A stretch of DNA of 64,000 nucleotides. Origin: Methylophilus sp. 13 (GTDB taxonomy: Bacteria; Pseudomonadota; Gammaproteobacteria; Burkholderiales; Methylophilaceae). Below the pieces are notes generated by a model. It was not told where the DNA came from. It saw only the letters and a list, made by a program, of their open reading frames with translations, and made no database searches. The stretch lies in NCBI RefSeq assembly GCF_015354335.1, contig NZ_JADKYR010000001.1, positions 846,208-910,207 on the forward strand, given 5' to 3'. A program made the translations under genes and the position numbers. This document shows, one piece after another, positions 25,146 to 34,134 of the stretch (its first letter is position 1; each line of letters begins with the position of its first letter).

Positions 25146-26822
25146 TTATTCCTTACCGTACAGTTCAGCGGTACGGGTAATGAACTCATCGACAAAAATC
25201 TGCATGGCGATGGTGATGTTTTTGACGCGGCTAGCCAGATAGTTGTAGCCAAACAGGGCAGGAATCGCCACGCCCAGGCCAGCCACCGTGGCCAGCAAGG
25301 CGGCTGCAATCCCCGGCGCAATCGCGTTCACGTTAACGTCACCGGCGGCGGCAATGGCCGCAAAGGTGATCATCACACCCACCACAGTCCCCAACAGGCC
25401 CAGGAAAGGTCCACCGGAAATCGCAATGGTCAGCAACACCATCATGCTGTTCATGCGCTGGGTTTCACGCACCAGATCGGCATCCACAGCGGCCTTGATC
25501 GCATCAATTGAGGCGCCGCCCAAAGCCACTTTGCCATCCACTTCACGTTTTTTGATTTCACGTAAGCCAGCTTTGTACAAGCCAAACAGATTGGAGTGGG
25601 TGTAGCTACCGGTTTTGTCCAGTGCCAGCAAGTCGGCTGCGTTCGATTGCTGGAAACGCTTCAAGAACAAGTCATTGTCTTTGTCAGTCCGGCTCACCAG
25701 GCGTGCTTTGCTCACCATCACCCAGGCGCTGATGGCGAACATCACTGCCAGAATCGCGATCACCACTTTGGCATCCACGGTCAGACTGTTGATCAGGATG
25801 CCCATGTAGTTGGCTTCGCCGCCTTCTGCTTCTTCTTCCCCGCCCGCGGCTGCCACTTTCACCATGCTGGCATCCGCGCCTTGTGATTGGGCAACCAAGG
25901 TCAGCCAGGCGGCACTGCGGGCAGTGTTCGCCAACTGCAATTCATCGACTTCAGCATTCAGGTTTTCGCCCAGCGTGAATGTCGCAGCCGCTTGCGCATC
26001 GGTCACTGCTACTTGACCAGCGACTTGGCCATTCAGGTAAACCAAAACCTGGCCAGCCTGAAACACCAACGCCACATGCTGCCATTGGCCGGCCTTTAAT
26101 TCGCCTGCTTTGGTGGCTGCACCACCGGCCTGCAATGACAAGGTACTGCCATCCAGCTGCAGGCTGATATTGCCGCTTTTGAACAATACGGCGGTTTGTG
26201 GCAAGCTGGCAGGCTTGAGCCAGACTGACCAGGTGCTGCCATTGGCCAACGCTAGTACGGCTGGCAAAGTCAATGCCAATGGGCTGTTATTCAGTACGGC
26301 GCTTTCTGCAATCAACCCGGCTTTTTGTACAGTCGCGTTGCCGCTGGCCGTCAGCTGGCTCGGGCCGCTATCCTTGAGCAAGGCATTTTCAGAGAAGGCA
26401 AACCGTGCCAGCAAGGCCGGATCATTCAGTGCCTGTGCATCGCTGGCGGCTGTGGCAGACTCATTGCCTGCTGCCAGATTGATAAACAAATCCTTGTTGG
26501 CCGAAGATACTTGCGGCAACACCACCCAGGCCACTGCCAATTCGTTGACGGCATCATATTTTTCCAGGGTAAACTTGAGTTCGGTTTTGTCATCCGCCGC
26601 AATAAAGCGCAGATCAGCCCCATCCACATTGGCGCCGGTAAAATCAAAATTACCGGAATGCAGACGCACCAGCATCGGCGCCTGGTTGACTGCCTCTTTG
26701 ATATTGGTAGTGTCTATGCTGATTTTTTGCTGGGTAGCCCAGTCTTTGTTCCATGCAGCCTCGCCGGAAACAGAGAGTGTGAGCCCTAAAATTGCAACCA
26801 ATAAACCAAGTGTGTTCTTCAT
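25146..26822 (-). CDS. DUF2341-LamG-ExbB (MotA/TolQ) fusion protein
   Basis: 558 residues. In order: signal peptide (LLVAILGLTLSVSGEA-AWNKDW), DUF2341-type beta domain (about 28-125), LamG/concanavalin-like domain (about 150-310; GSTWSVWLKP, WQHVALVFQAGQVLVYLNGQ), a TM at about 345-370 (VVIAILAVMFAISAWVMV) and the MotA/TolQ/ExbB proton-channel core (GPFLGLLGTVVGVMITFAAIAAAGD...GIAAALLATVAGLGVAIPA). The stator subunit is thus fused to a large periplasmic carbohydrate- or peptidoglycan-binding-like module. It is first in its operon; the GGACTAGTC repeat lies 67-83 bp upstream. Confidence 0.9.
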   Translation of the reverse strand: MKNTLGLLVAILGLTLSVSGEAAWNKDWATQQKISIDTTNIKEAVNQAPMLVRLHSGNFDFTGANVDGADLRFIAADDKTELKFTLEKYDAVNELAVAWVVLPQVSSANKDLFINLAAGNESATAASDAQALNDPALLARFAFSENALLKDSGPSQLTASGNATVQKAGLIAESAVLNNSPLALTLPAVLALANGSTWSVWLKPASLPQTAVLFKSGNISLQLDGSTLSLQAGGAATKAGELKAGQWQHVALVFQAGQVLVYLNGQVAGQVAVTDAQAAATFTLGENLNAEVDELQLANTARSAAWLTLVAQSQGADASMVKVAAAGGEEEAEGGEANYMGILINSLTVDAKVVIAILAVMFAISAWVMVSKARLVSRTDKDNDLFLKRFQQSNAADLLALDKTGSYTHSNLFGLYKAGLREIKKREVDGKVALGGASIDAIKAAVDADLVRETQRMNSMMVLLTIAISGGPFLGLLGTVVGVMITFAAIAAAGDVNVNAIAPGIAAALLATVAGLGVAIPALFGYNYLASRVKNITIAMQIFVDEFITRTAELYGKE

Positions 26823-26888
26823 AGTTTTGCTGACAAGTGAATTTGAGCAGCAAGTCTAAAGAGTGAATGTTGCAGTCACATTAAGACA

Positions 26889-26905
26889 GGACTAGTCGGA
26901 CTAGT
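26889..26905. promoter_or_regulatory. Regulatory repeat upstream of the ExbB/TonB operon
   Basis: The sequence GGACTAGTCGGACTAGT is a tandem repeat of GGACTAGT. It lies between the terminator of the previous operon (26931-26958) and the ExbB-like start codon (26822), where the operon promoter must be. The GGACTA core recurs in four other promoter gaps of this region. Confidence 0.6.
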
Positions 26906-26930
26906 TTTTTCTGACACATAGGCAGAGCGC

Positions 26931-26958
26931 AAAAAAGCCCGGCGAACCGGGCTTTTTT
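26931..26958 (-). terminator. Rho-independent terminator after PEP-CTERM gene
   Basis: AGCCCGG and CCGGGCT arms with a GCGAA-type loop, flanked by A6 and T6 so that it is bidirectional. It closes the nuclease/nucleotidase/PEP-CTERM operon 19 bp after the last stop codon. Confidence 0.9.
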
Positions 26959-26977
26959 GCTGCAAGTGCAAACAGGG

Positions 26978-27487
26978 TTATGACTGACGGCGGGTAGCGA
27001 TCCAGCCAATCATGCCCAAGCCCAGCAGCATCAGGCCAGACTGGGTAGGCTCTGGCACTGCAGCTGCGTAAGTCAGGCTACCAACACCGGACAAACCCAG
27101 TGTGGTGTCATAGGCAAAGTAAGCATCAGAGGCATCAACACTGCCCGCGATAAAGCTAAAGCCAATCGCCGGGGTGTTTGAGTTAACAGACCACTCAATG
27201 CCAGTAAACACGCCATCCTGAAATACAGCGGTTGCGTTTGACAACGCAGGCGTGGCCAGATCAAACAGGCTGCTGCCAAATTTAAAGTTCAAGCTGCTCA
27301 GATTGATGAGCTGGTTGCCAGTTGCCTGTACGCCCGCATCATCAAAGCTGAATAAGCCCTGATAGCTGGTGCCATTGTAATAGCCGGAATCTACCAGGCC
27401 ACTGAACTGCAGGGATTGAATAGCGGCTTGCGCGGGCATGACCACAGCCAGCAAGGCCACCAGGGTGATTTTTTTGAGCATATTCAT
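26978..27487 (-). CDS. PEP-CTERM protein, 169 residues
   Basis: A signal peptide (LKKITLVALLAVVMPAQA) is followed by a Ser/Asn-rich beta-type mature region and the sorting tail VPEPTQSGLMLLGLGMIGWI with basic end ATRRQS. The tail is the substrate signal of exosortase, which cleaves and anchors or releases the protein at the cell surface. The start at 27487 has AGAGGA upstream. It is last in the nuclease operon. Function of the mature domain unknown. Confidence 0.9.
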   Translation of the reverse strand: MNMLKKITLVALLAVVMPAQAAIQSLQFSGLVDSGYYNGTSYQGLFSFDDAGVQATGNQLINLSSLNFKFGSSLFDLATPALSNATAVFQDGVFTGIEWSVNSNTPAIGFSFIAGSVDASDAYFAYDTTLGLSGVGSLTYAAAVPEPTQSGLMLLGLGMIGWIATRRQS

Positions 27488-27572
27488 TGCAATATTCCTC
27501 TAGAAAACTTTGAAATCGTAAAACTTTTAAATAGTAAAAGTATGTATTAGTAAAACTGTGAAAACTTGAGCG

Positions 27573-29870
27573 TTAAAGTGTGAAATCGCGAGCAGGCATG
27601 ACTTGTTTCGCCGTCAGGCCTTTGAGCGTGAGCAGCGATCTGGCAGCGGCAGGACCGGCAGCACTGTCACTGTCTACCCAAAGCTGTACACCGCCTGTCA
27701 CATCCACCAGGCGCAGATAGCCACCAGTCAATGCGGTATTGGCAGACACACCCAGTGAAGCCAGCAAGGCAGTTAACTGCACTTTGTCGGCATAAGGGGT
27801 AAAGTCAGTGATGGTGTCACCAGCTTCACGCAGACTGCTGTAGACAAACACGTCATTGCCTGCGCCACCTGTCAGCGTATCCACGCCCAGACCACCATTG
27901 ATCACATCATCCCCCGCAGTGCCTACCAGCACATCACGGCCCGCCGTGCCCGTGCGCGTGACGCCAGCGGTTGTGCTGGCAATCGCCAGGTCAATCAAAC
28001 GGCCGCCTTTGTCGTACTGGTTTTCCAAGCCATACAGGTTGGTGGTGATTTCATCGCCATCGGCATTGTTCAAGCGACCCAGACCGCCTTCAGCTTTAGG
28101 CGTCTGGATATAATTAGCCAGGGCCTCTTGATAGGTAATCGTGAATGGGCTGTTTTCAAACACCACGCCATTGGCTGCAAACGGGTAACCATCGCCACCA
28201 GCGGCCGTAAAGTCTATGGTGGTGAAGGAGAAAGTGCGGCTATTGTTGACAACCACGCCGTTATCAATCAGTACGGTGCCGTCATCCAGCACCACACGTT
28301 GAATGCGGCTACCTGTGCCTTGCGTGGTTCTGGCCGGGTTGCGGCTGTCGTAGATCACTTGCATGCCAGAAATCTGGGCATAGCGGCCATTGGCACGACC
28401 GGTCGGGCTGGTGTCGCCATAACCGTGCTCCAGCAAGTCTTTGAGCTGGGTCGCGTTCATGGCCGGTGCGCGTTTAACCAGATTGGTAAACGGCAGAATA
28501 TTAAAAGTATCGCCGACGGACACATTACCAGCCGCAGCGATATTGGTACGGATGCCGCCACCGTTCTGAATCGCCACATCGGTTTTACCGGCAAAGCGCA
28601 TCGCATCAGCCACCAGATCACCCAAGCCGGTTTCGGCATTACGTACACCTGCCACAAAAGTGCATGGCAAGGCAGAACAGGACGTATGTGTGGGGCCGTT
28701 TAATTTCACCGCAGTGGTGCCGATGATTTGTGCATTGAGCGCATTGATATAGTTTTGCACGGGTGTCACCACCTTGCTTTGCAAAGTCGCATCCCCAGTC
28801 ACGCGGTCAGCATCGGCGGCCGCGCCAGACACGCGCATCATCTTGCTGGATTCAACCGCTGTAAAAGTGCCTTTGGCATCATCAATCGTAAAATTGAGCT
28901 GGCCGACATAACGGTTACCAAAATGGCTGGTCATCACAGGCACATTGCGGCCATTGGCATCTACGGCATAGACCGGATCAGAATTATAAGTGGCACCGAC
29001 TCCGCCGTTGATCAGCAGGTCATCTGGATCCACCATGAGTTCATGACCACCGCCAGATAACACCAGATCCACCCCGGACAATGCAGGGACCACGACATCA
29101 ATTTCGTTAGCGGCATTTTGCAGATGGCTCATCAAGATGATGGTGGTCGCACCTTGCTCGTTACGCAGACGATTGACTTCAGCCTGAATCAGGGGAATCA
29201 AGGCTTGCAGGTTTTGTGCCTCGGTGTGGTTGGCATCGTAGCCGATCACGCTGACTGCACCCGGTGAAGAAATGGTAGGCAATAGCGGAGTAGTCGCCCC
29301 GACCAGGCCAATTTTATGACCCGCTGCGGTGGTGATCACTTTGGAAGGTGCCACTTGACCACTGGCTTTTAAAGCACTGAATTCAGCGGTGGCGTTAAAG
29401 TCCAGGTTGCTAGAGAGATAAGTGCTGCCTGTCACTTTAGCAAAACGCGCAGCCATTTGTGGACCCAGATCAAACTCGTGGTTGCCAAACACCATGGCAT
29501 CAAAGCCAATCTGGCGCAAGGCGATCGCGTCATAAAAATCCTGACCGCCATCACTGTAGCTGGTAGACAGGTTGTTCAGGCTGGCCGTGAAACGTGGACC
29601 AGGCAAAAAGGCATCACCGGCATTGAGCTTGAGTACCGTACGGCCTTGGGCCACGGCTGCCGTTTCGGCATTTTTGATCACGGTCGCCAGACGGTCGACG
29701 CCACCATAAAATGAAATTGCCTGGGCACTGGTGTCACGCAGGTTGCCCTGGGCAGACAGCAACCAGCTCTCCTGATCCCCCACATGCAACAGGGTCACGC
29801 CCTCAGCCCATACACTGCTGGCGCTCATGGCCAAAGCCACACACGCCGCTAATTGTTTCAGTTTAAACAT
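27573..29870 (-). CDS. Secreted 5'-nucleotidase/metallophosphatase with RTX-type C-terminus
   Basis: About 765 residues from the ATG at 29870 (GGAG upstream). A signal peptide (LAACVALAMSASSVWA) is followed by a calcineurin-like phosphoesterase domain with LNAGDAF, FGNHEFDLG, MSHLQNAANEID and LSGGGHE. A 5'-nucleotidase C-terminal domain follows (GIRTNIAAAGNVSVGDTFNILPF; YGDTSPTGRANGRYAQISGMQVIYD). The end is an RTX-like nonapeptide module (GGLGVDTLTGGAGNDVFVY) and a type I secretion target-like tail (TITDFTPYADKVQL). It would release phosphate and nucleosides from nucleotides outside the cell. It lies between two PEP-CTERM genes. Confidence 0.92.
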   Translation of the reverse strand: MFKLKQLAACVALAMSASSVWAEGVTLLHVGDQESWLLSAQGNLRDTSAQAISFYGGVDRLATVIKNAETAAVAQGRTVLKLNAGDAFLPGPRFTASLNNLSTSYSDGGQDFYDAIALRQIGFDAMVFGNHEFDLGPQMAARFAKVTGSTYLSSNLDFNATAEFSALKASGQVAPSKVITTAAGHKIGLVGATTPLLPTISSPGAVSVIGYDANHTEAQNLQALIPLIQAEVNRLRNEQGATTIILMSHLQNAANEIDVVVPALSGVDLVLSGGGHELMVDPDDLLINGGVGATYNSDPVYAVDANGRNVPVMTSHFGNRYVGQLNFTIDDAKGTFTAVESSKMMRVSGAAADADRVTGDATLQSKVVTPVQNYINALNAQIIGTTAVKLNGPTHTSCSALPCTFVAGVRNAETGLGDLVADAMRFAGKTDVAIQNGGGIRTNIAAAGNVSVGDTFNILPFTNLVKRAPAMNATQLKDLLEHGYGDTSPTGRANGRYAQISGMQVIYDSRNPARTTQGTGSRIQRVVLDDGTVLIDNGVVVNNSRTFSFTTIDFTAAGGDGYPFAANGVVFENSPFTITYQEALANYIQTPKAEGGLGRLNNADGDEITTNLYGLENQYDKGGRLIDLAIASTTAGVTRTGTAGRDVLVGTAGDDVINGGLGVDTLTGGAGNDVFVYSSLREAGDTITDFTPYADKVQLTALLASLGVSANTALTGGYLRLVDVTGGVQLWVDSDSAAGPAAARSLLTLKGLTAKQVMPARDFTL

Positions 29871-29939
29871 GCTTTTCTCCACAAAGTGCCATGCACTTGC
29901 ATGACACTCCTGACAAATGATTGATAGACGCTTTAGGGA

Positions 29940-30707
29940 TTAACGGGATTGGCGACGACGTACCAGTGCCAACATACCCAGACCAGCCAGCAACATGCCT
30001 ACGCTGTCAGCTTCGGGCACTGGCGTCACAGCAGCCACGGTAAACGCTGTGGTATTAGGAACCAATGCAGCAGAATCACTGTTGTTTACAGTGTCTACAT
30101 TCCAGTTATTGACGTTAGCCACTTGCGCCTTGTAATCAGTAAAGTGATTCAGGCCACCACGTACACCGTTATACTCGGCGTAGTCAGGATTACTGGAGGC
30201 ACCGGCTTTAGCCGTCAATTCAATGGCGTTCACGCCTGCAGTCAAACCAGTGTTGTTCAGAGGGCCATGGGCATCAAACGTCCCGTTGGTAATGGCGCTC
30301 AAGAATGTGGTTGGTGCAGTCGCAGCAGTACCCAGGTAGGCATAAACAGTTTCGCCAGAATTCGAAATACCCCAGTTTGCACTACCGCTCACGTTGACAC
30401 GCGACAGCACGCCAGTGGAAGCAGACAGGCTGGTTTTGTCGTAGGCAGAGAAACGTACCACTGTGCCTGCAGCAACCACGTCGCTGGAAACCCACTGGTT
30501 ATAGCTTTCGCCACTGTTGAAAGCGCTGCCAGTCCATTCGTTATCGCTGAAGAAAATGGTGGTGTTGGCGGCGATATCGACAAAGGTCACAAATGACAAA
30601 CCATCTTCATCGGCATTAAACGCAGTGAACATGATGTCACCGGCATTCAGGGCCGCGTTGGCTTGGCTAGACAGCAACAAAGCTGCCATTAAACTGATTT
30701 TTTTCAT
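29940..30707 (-). CDS. PEP-CTERM protein, 255 residues
   Basis: A signal peptide (LMAALLLSSQANAA) is followed by a domain that begins ALNAGDIMFTAFNADEDGLSFVTFVDIAANTTIFFSDNEW, a pattern also seen in lamin-tail-like extracellular domains. The exosortase sorting tail is VPEADSVGMLLAGLGMLALV plus RRRQSR. The VPEADS core equals that of the protein at 48011-48808. It lies 57 bp after the nuclease gene. Its location beside nuclease and nucleotidase suggests a cell-surface function in nucleic-acid use. Confidence 0.9.
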   Translation of the reverse strand: MKKISLMAALLLSSQANAALNAGDIMFTAFNADEDGLSFVTFVDIAANTTIFFSDNEWTGSAFNSGESYNQWVSSDVVAAGTVVRFSAYDKTSLSASTGVLSRVNVSGSANWGISNSGETVYAYLGTAATAPTTFLSAITNGTFDAHGPLNNTGLTAGVNAIELTAKAGASSNPDYAEYNGVRGGLNHFTDYKAQVANVNNWNVDTVNNSDSAALVPNTTAFTVAAVTPVPEADSVGMLLAGLGMLALVRRRQSR

Positions 30708-30764
30708 CTTAAATATCCTCTCACTCGGTTTGTTAAAAACAACTTATTGATTTGTTATGGTTGA

Positions 30765-33700
30765 TTACCAGCGCACATCGCGTTGTGCATCCAGTTGATT
30801 CATGGCTAATCCTTTCAGCGTGACCAGTGGTCTGGCGGTGGCCGTCCCTCCTGTGCCATCGGCATCGATTTGCAATTGCACGCCGCCTGATACGCTCACC
30901 CAGCGGGCGAAGCCATCGGCAAACGGCTGGCTGCCGCTGTAACCCAGGCTTTGCAGCAGTTCGCTGATCTGCAACTGGTCTTCACCTGGCGTAAAGTCGG
31001 TAATGGTGTCAGTGGCATCACGCATGCTCTGGTAAACAAAGGTATCGCGCCCGGCCAGACCAGTGAGGGTGTCTGCACCCAAGCCGCCGGTGAGCACGTC
31101 ATCGCCTGCGGTGCCGGTCAGCGTATCGCGCTGATTCGTGCCATTGACTGTTTTCACCAATTGCACGCCGACAATCACCGGGTCATGGTCTGATGAGCGG
31201 TATGGACTATCGCTATACAGGTCTTGCGGTTTGAATTCGGTGTTGTAATCAATCACCATCGGCTCGTCGGCATTGATGTGCCAGTGGGTCGTGCCAGTCA
31301 CTTGTGCCGCCATGCTGCTGCTGGCCAAGGCGTGGTCGATATAGCCAGACTCGCCATCAAACACATAGGAGTAATCACTGTCGCCACTAAAGCGGGCAAT
31401 CTGGTCCTGCAAGCCGCCTGAGGTCAGGGTGAGGATAGGATCTTCTTTGCCATAGCTATTCAGGTCGCCAATCACCACCACATCCTGATCACCTGCTTGC
31501 GCTTGTACGGTATTGATGAATTGCAACAAACGATCGGCCTGGGCCACACGGCGCGTGTTGTAACAGCCCTGACCATCGCCCTGATCGGCGTTGCTACCGG
31601 AGGCATCGGAGCAGCTCTTGGATTTAAAGTGGTTGACCAACACTGTGAATTTTTCGCCATTGGCCGCCTTGAAGGTTTGTGCCAAGGTTGGACGGTTGTT
31701 GATGCTGTCGTTATCAGACAAGGCCGCCGCAGCCGGGGTCAGCTTGGCAGGCTTGTAGATCATCGCCACTTTGATCGCGTCAGTCCCTGTGCCAGTCACT
31801 GGATCAGCAATCGCCGCATAAGTATTGGCGCCAACGGCGGCATTCAAGCCATCTACCAGATTTTGGACAGTGGTGCTGCCGTTATTCTGGATTTCCATCA
31901 GGCCCACCACGTCCGCATTCATTGCACTTAGAGCGCGGATGATTTTGTTACGCTGGCGGTTAAACTCGGCCAGGTTGTTGGCACCGCGGCAGTTAGAGGC
32001 AGAAACACTGCCGCCCAGGCTGCAGCCCTGGCCAGTTTGGCCGCTCGCTGTGGCGCCATTGGCAAAGGTGGTGAAGTAATTCAGCACGTTAAAGCTGGCA
32101 ATCTTGAGATTGCCCGGCACGCTGGCAGGCGCTGCCGTACGTGGGTTTTCACGCCGGAACTGCACGGGCTCGGTAGGATTCAACTTGTAATCGCGTGGGC
32201 CGGTGCTGGAGGCCGTGATCAGGCCATAATCAATCACCCCGGTCAGGTTTTCCACTACATCGCCGGCGCGTAGCGTGTTGTCTTCACCGATAAACGGGAT
32301 CGGATTAGGATTTTGTGCACTGCTGCCGTCATCCAGCACCAAACGGCGACGGGCATTCTCATCCGCTAACTGGGCTGCTGCCGCAGAGTTGGCTGGATAC
32401 AGATTGCTAGGCTTGAGCATGCGGCCATCCGCAGACAGCGTCACTTGACCATAGCGACCCAAAAAGTAATTCTGTGAGGCGGTCATGGGGGTGGTGATAC
32501 GCACCAGCATGCCCTCGTAGGCTTCCAGATCGCCCTCGGTCACTTCAGGCAGGCTGATGTCGGTCGGCAAGATGACATTGTTGCTGCTTAATACTTGCAA
32601 ACCACTCACATTCACCAACTCAGTGATGGTATTGAACTCGGTCACGTTGGCCGTTAAGCGGATTTTTTGGCCTTTGCTGACGGTAGGTGCAACGCCGGTT
32701 CCCAGGTACACAAACACACCGTCTGAGGTTTGTGGGTTGCCGTCACCGCTCGCATCTTGCAGATAAAACCCGTTCAGGCTTGGGAATACGGCTGTGACCA
32801 CACCCTCAGTGGTGACGGTTTGACCATTCAGCGGGCTGACAGAGGCGGTGCCCAAGGCGCTGCCCTGAATCTGGTAAATACGCGTGATATTGCTGTTTTT
32901 GATCGTGATATTGACGGTACAAGTCGCGGTCTGCGCTTCGTTATTGGCAAACTGGATATCGGCCGTATATTGTCCGGCTGGCAAGCTGCCATCCAGTTGC
33001 AAAGCGGCGCTGGCTGACTGGCCATCATTGCTGGCTGCGGCAAAATTAACCAGGCTCACGCCATTGGGCGCATTAGAAGCCAAGGTCGCTGCATTCACTA
33101 CACTGTCAGCATCCGACGCCTGCACCTGGCCTGCACCTGTCTCGCCCACTTGCAGCGTAATCGCCGGGCAGGAAGTCACAATCGGTTGATTGCCTGTGCT
33201 GCCGCCACCACTATTGCCGCCACCGCACACATTCACGGCCGTGCTGCTATTGCGTGGCGCAGGCGTGCCAGCGACAAAGTCGCTGCTGTTCTGGTTGGTA
33301 TCCTGGCAACCGTCGCCTTTGCGCAACAAGGCCTTGCTGCTGCTAATCGCCGGCGCTGCTGAACCCTCAGCAAAGTTGGCCGTGCCATAGCCAACCAGAT
33401 CAGCAATCTGCGCCAACTGGCTGCTGCTACATGGATTAGAGCTGCCATTACAAGTCAGGCCAGTACTGCTCTTAACCAGCACCACCTTGCCATTGGTGCC
33501 ACTCATATCAGTGCCATTATTGCTGGTATCAGGCGTTGGCAAGGCTGAACCGTTAGCCGCGCTACGCAAACCCACCAGGTAATATTGACCCGCTTGCAAC
33601 AAGCCAGACAGGGTAGTCACCCCATTGGCAGAAAAATTCCCCGTCCCTGTCGCGCTGGCATACTGCACAGACCAGCCACTGATATCAACCGCAGCGCTAC

Positions 33701-33848
33701 CGTTGTTGAATAACTCAACGTAGTCCTGGTTATACACACTGCCCTGTCCGCCATACACCTGGCTAATCACCACCTCGGCATGTAAAGGAAGACTTAAAGA
33801 AGACCAGCCCAGACAAGCCAGCAACCAATGCATTTTTTTTAGTTTCAT
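30765..33848 (-). CDS. ExeM/NucH-type extracellular nuclease with lamin-tail and RTX domains
   Basis: 1027 residues. In order: signal peptide ([17 protein letters not shown]), lamin-tail domain ([23 protein letters not shown]), a Pro/Gly linker, an OB-like ExeM region ([31 protein letters not shown]), an endonuclease/exonuclease/phosphatase domain ([56 protein letters not shown]) and an RTX-like tail ([13 protein letters not shown]). It degrades DNA outside the cell. It heads an operon with two PEP-CTERM genes and a nucleotidase. Upstream lie two degenerate TAGTCC-N4-GGACTA sites. Confidence 0.92.
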   Translation of the reverse strand: MKLKKMHWLLACLGWSSLSLPLHAEVVISQVYGGQGSVYNQDYVELFNNGSAAVDISGWSVQYASATGTGNFSANGVTTLSGLLQAGQYYLVGLRSAANGSALPTPDTSNNGTDMSGTNGKVVLVKSSTGLTCNGSSNPCSSSQLAQIADLVGYGTANFAEGSAAPAISSSKALLRKGDGCQDTNQNSSDFVAGTPAPRNSSTAVNVCGGGNSGGGSTGNQPIVTSCPAITLQVGETGAGQVQASDADSVVNAATLASNAPNGVSLVNFAAASNDGQSASAALQLDGSLPAGQYTADIQFANNEAQTATCTVNITIKNSNITRIYQIQGSALGTASVSPLNGQTVTTEGVVTAVFPSLNGFYLQDASGDGNPQTSDGVFVYLGTGVAPTVSKGQKIRLTANVTEFNTITELVNVSGLQVLSSNNVILPTDISLPEVTEGDLEAYEGMLVRITTPMTASQNYFLGRYGQVTLSADGRMLKPSNLYPANSAAAAQLADENARRRLVLDDGSSAQNPNPIPFIGEDNTLRAGDVVENLTGVIDYGLITASSTGPRDYKLNPTEPVQFRRENPRTAAPASVPGNLKIASFNVLNYFTTFANGATASGQTGQGCSLGGSVSASNCRGANNLAEFNRQRNKIIRALSAMNADVVGLMEIQNNGSTTVQNLVDGLNAAVGANTYAAIADPVTGTGTDAIKVAMIYKPAKLTPAAAALSDNDSINNRPTLAQTFKAANGEKFTVLVNHFKSKSCSDASGSNADQGDGQGCYNTRRVAQADRLLQFINTVQAQAGDQDVVVIGDLNSYGKEDPILTLTSGGLQDQIARFSGDSDYSYVFDGESGYIDHALASSSMAAQVTGTTHWHINADEPMVIDYNTEFKPQDLYSDSPYRSSDHDPVIVGVQLVKTVNGTNQRDTLTGTAGDDVLTGGLGADTLTGLAGRDTFVYQSMRDATDTITDFTPGEDQLQISELLQSLGYSGSQPFADGFARWVSVSGGVQLQIDADGTGGTATARPLVTLKGLAMNQLDAQRDVRW

Positions 33849-33937
33849 TCAGAACTCCGTCGTTATCTGCTCACGTAAAATCCTGAATACTTTAGCAACT
33901 TAGATTGCTGCCAATATTAATTTTCGCGCCATAACAC

Positions 33938-33953
33938 TAGGTAGCTCGGACTA
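33938..33953. promoter_or_regulatory. Degenerate regulatory palindrome 1 upstream of nuclease operon
   Basis: TAGGTAGCTCGGACTA keeps the right half-site GGACTA and the 16-bp spacing of the palindrome found in full at 48925 and 49019; the left half has three mismatches. It lies 90 bp upstream of the nuclease start. Confidence 0.45.
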
Positions 33954-33991
33954 TGAAATCTGCTAAAAACAAAGGGAGATTTGTACTTTTT

Positions 33992-34007
33992 TAGTCTTGC
34001 TTGACTA
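33992..34007. promoter_or_regulatory. Regulatory palindrome 2 upstream of nuclease operon
   Basis: TAGTCTTGCTTGACTA matches TAGTCC-N4-GGACTA with one change in each arm. It is centred 54 bp from site 1, about five helical turns. A further half-site TAGTCC follows at 34017-34022. Confidence 0.55.
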
Positions 34008-34085
34008 TGTGGCCGCTAGTCCGTGTAATCAGAACAGCCCATAGAAAGACACTTCTTCATGACTCAGCAGAGGTAGGGATCAGAA

Positions 34086-34113
34086 ATAAAAACGCCCACC
34101 AAAAGGCGGGCGT
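34086..34113 (-). terminator. Rho-independent terminator after the haemagglutinin-like gene
   Basis: On the minus strand ACGCCCGCC and GGTGGGCGT arms with a TTTT loop, followed by a T-run (TTTTTATTT). It lies 22 bp after the stop codon and closes the two-partner secretion operon. Confidence 0.85.
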
Positions 34114-34134
34114 AAAAGTGTGAAATCTAACCGG

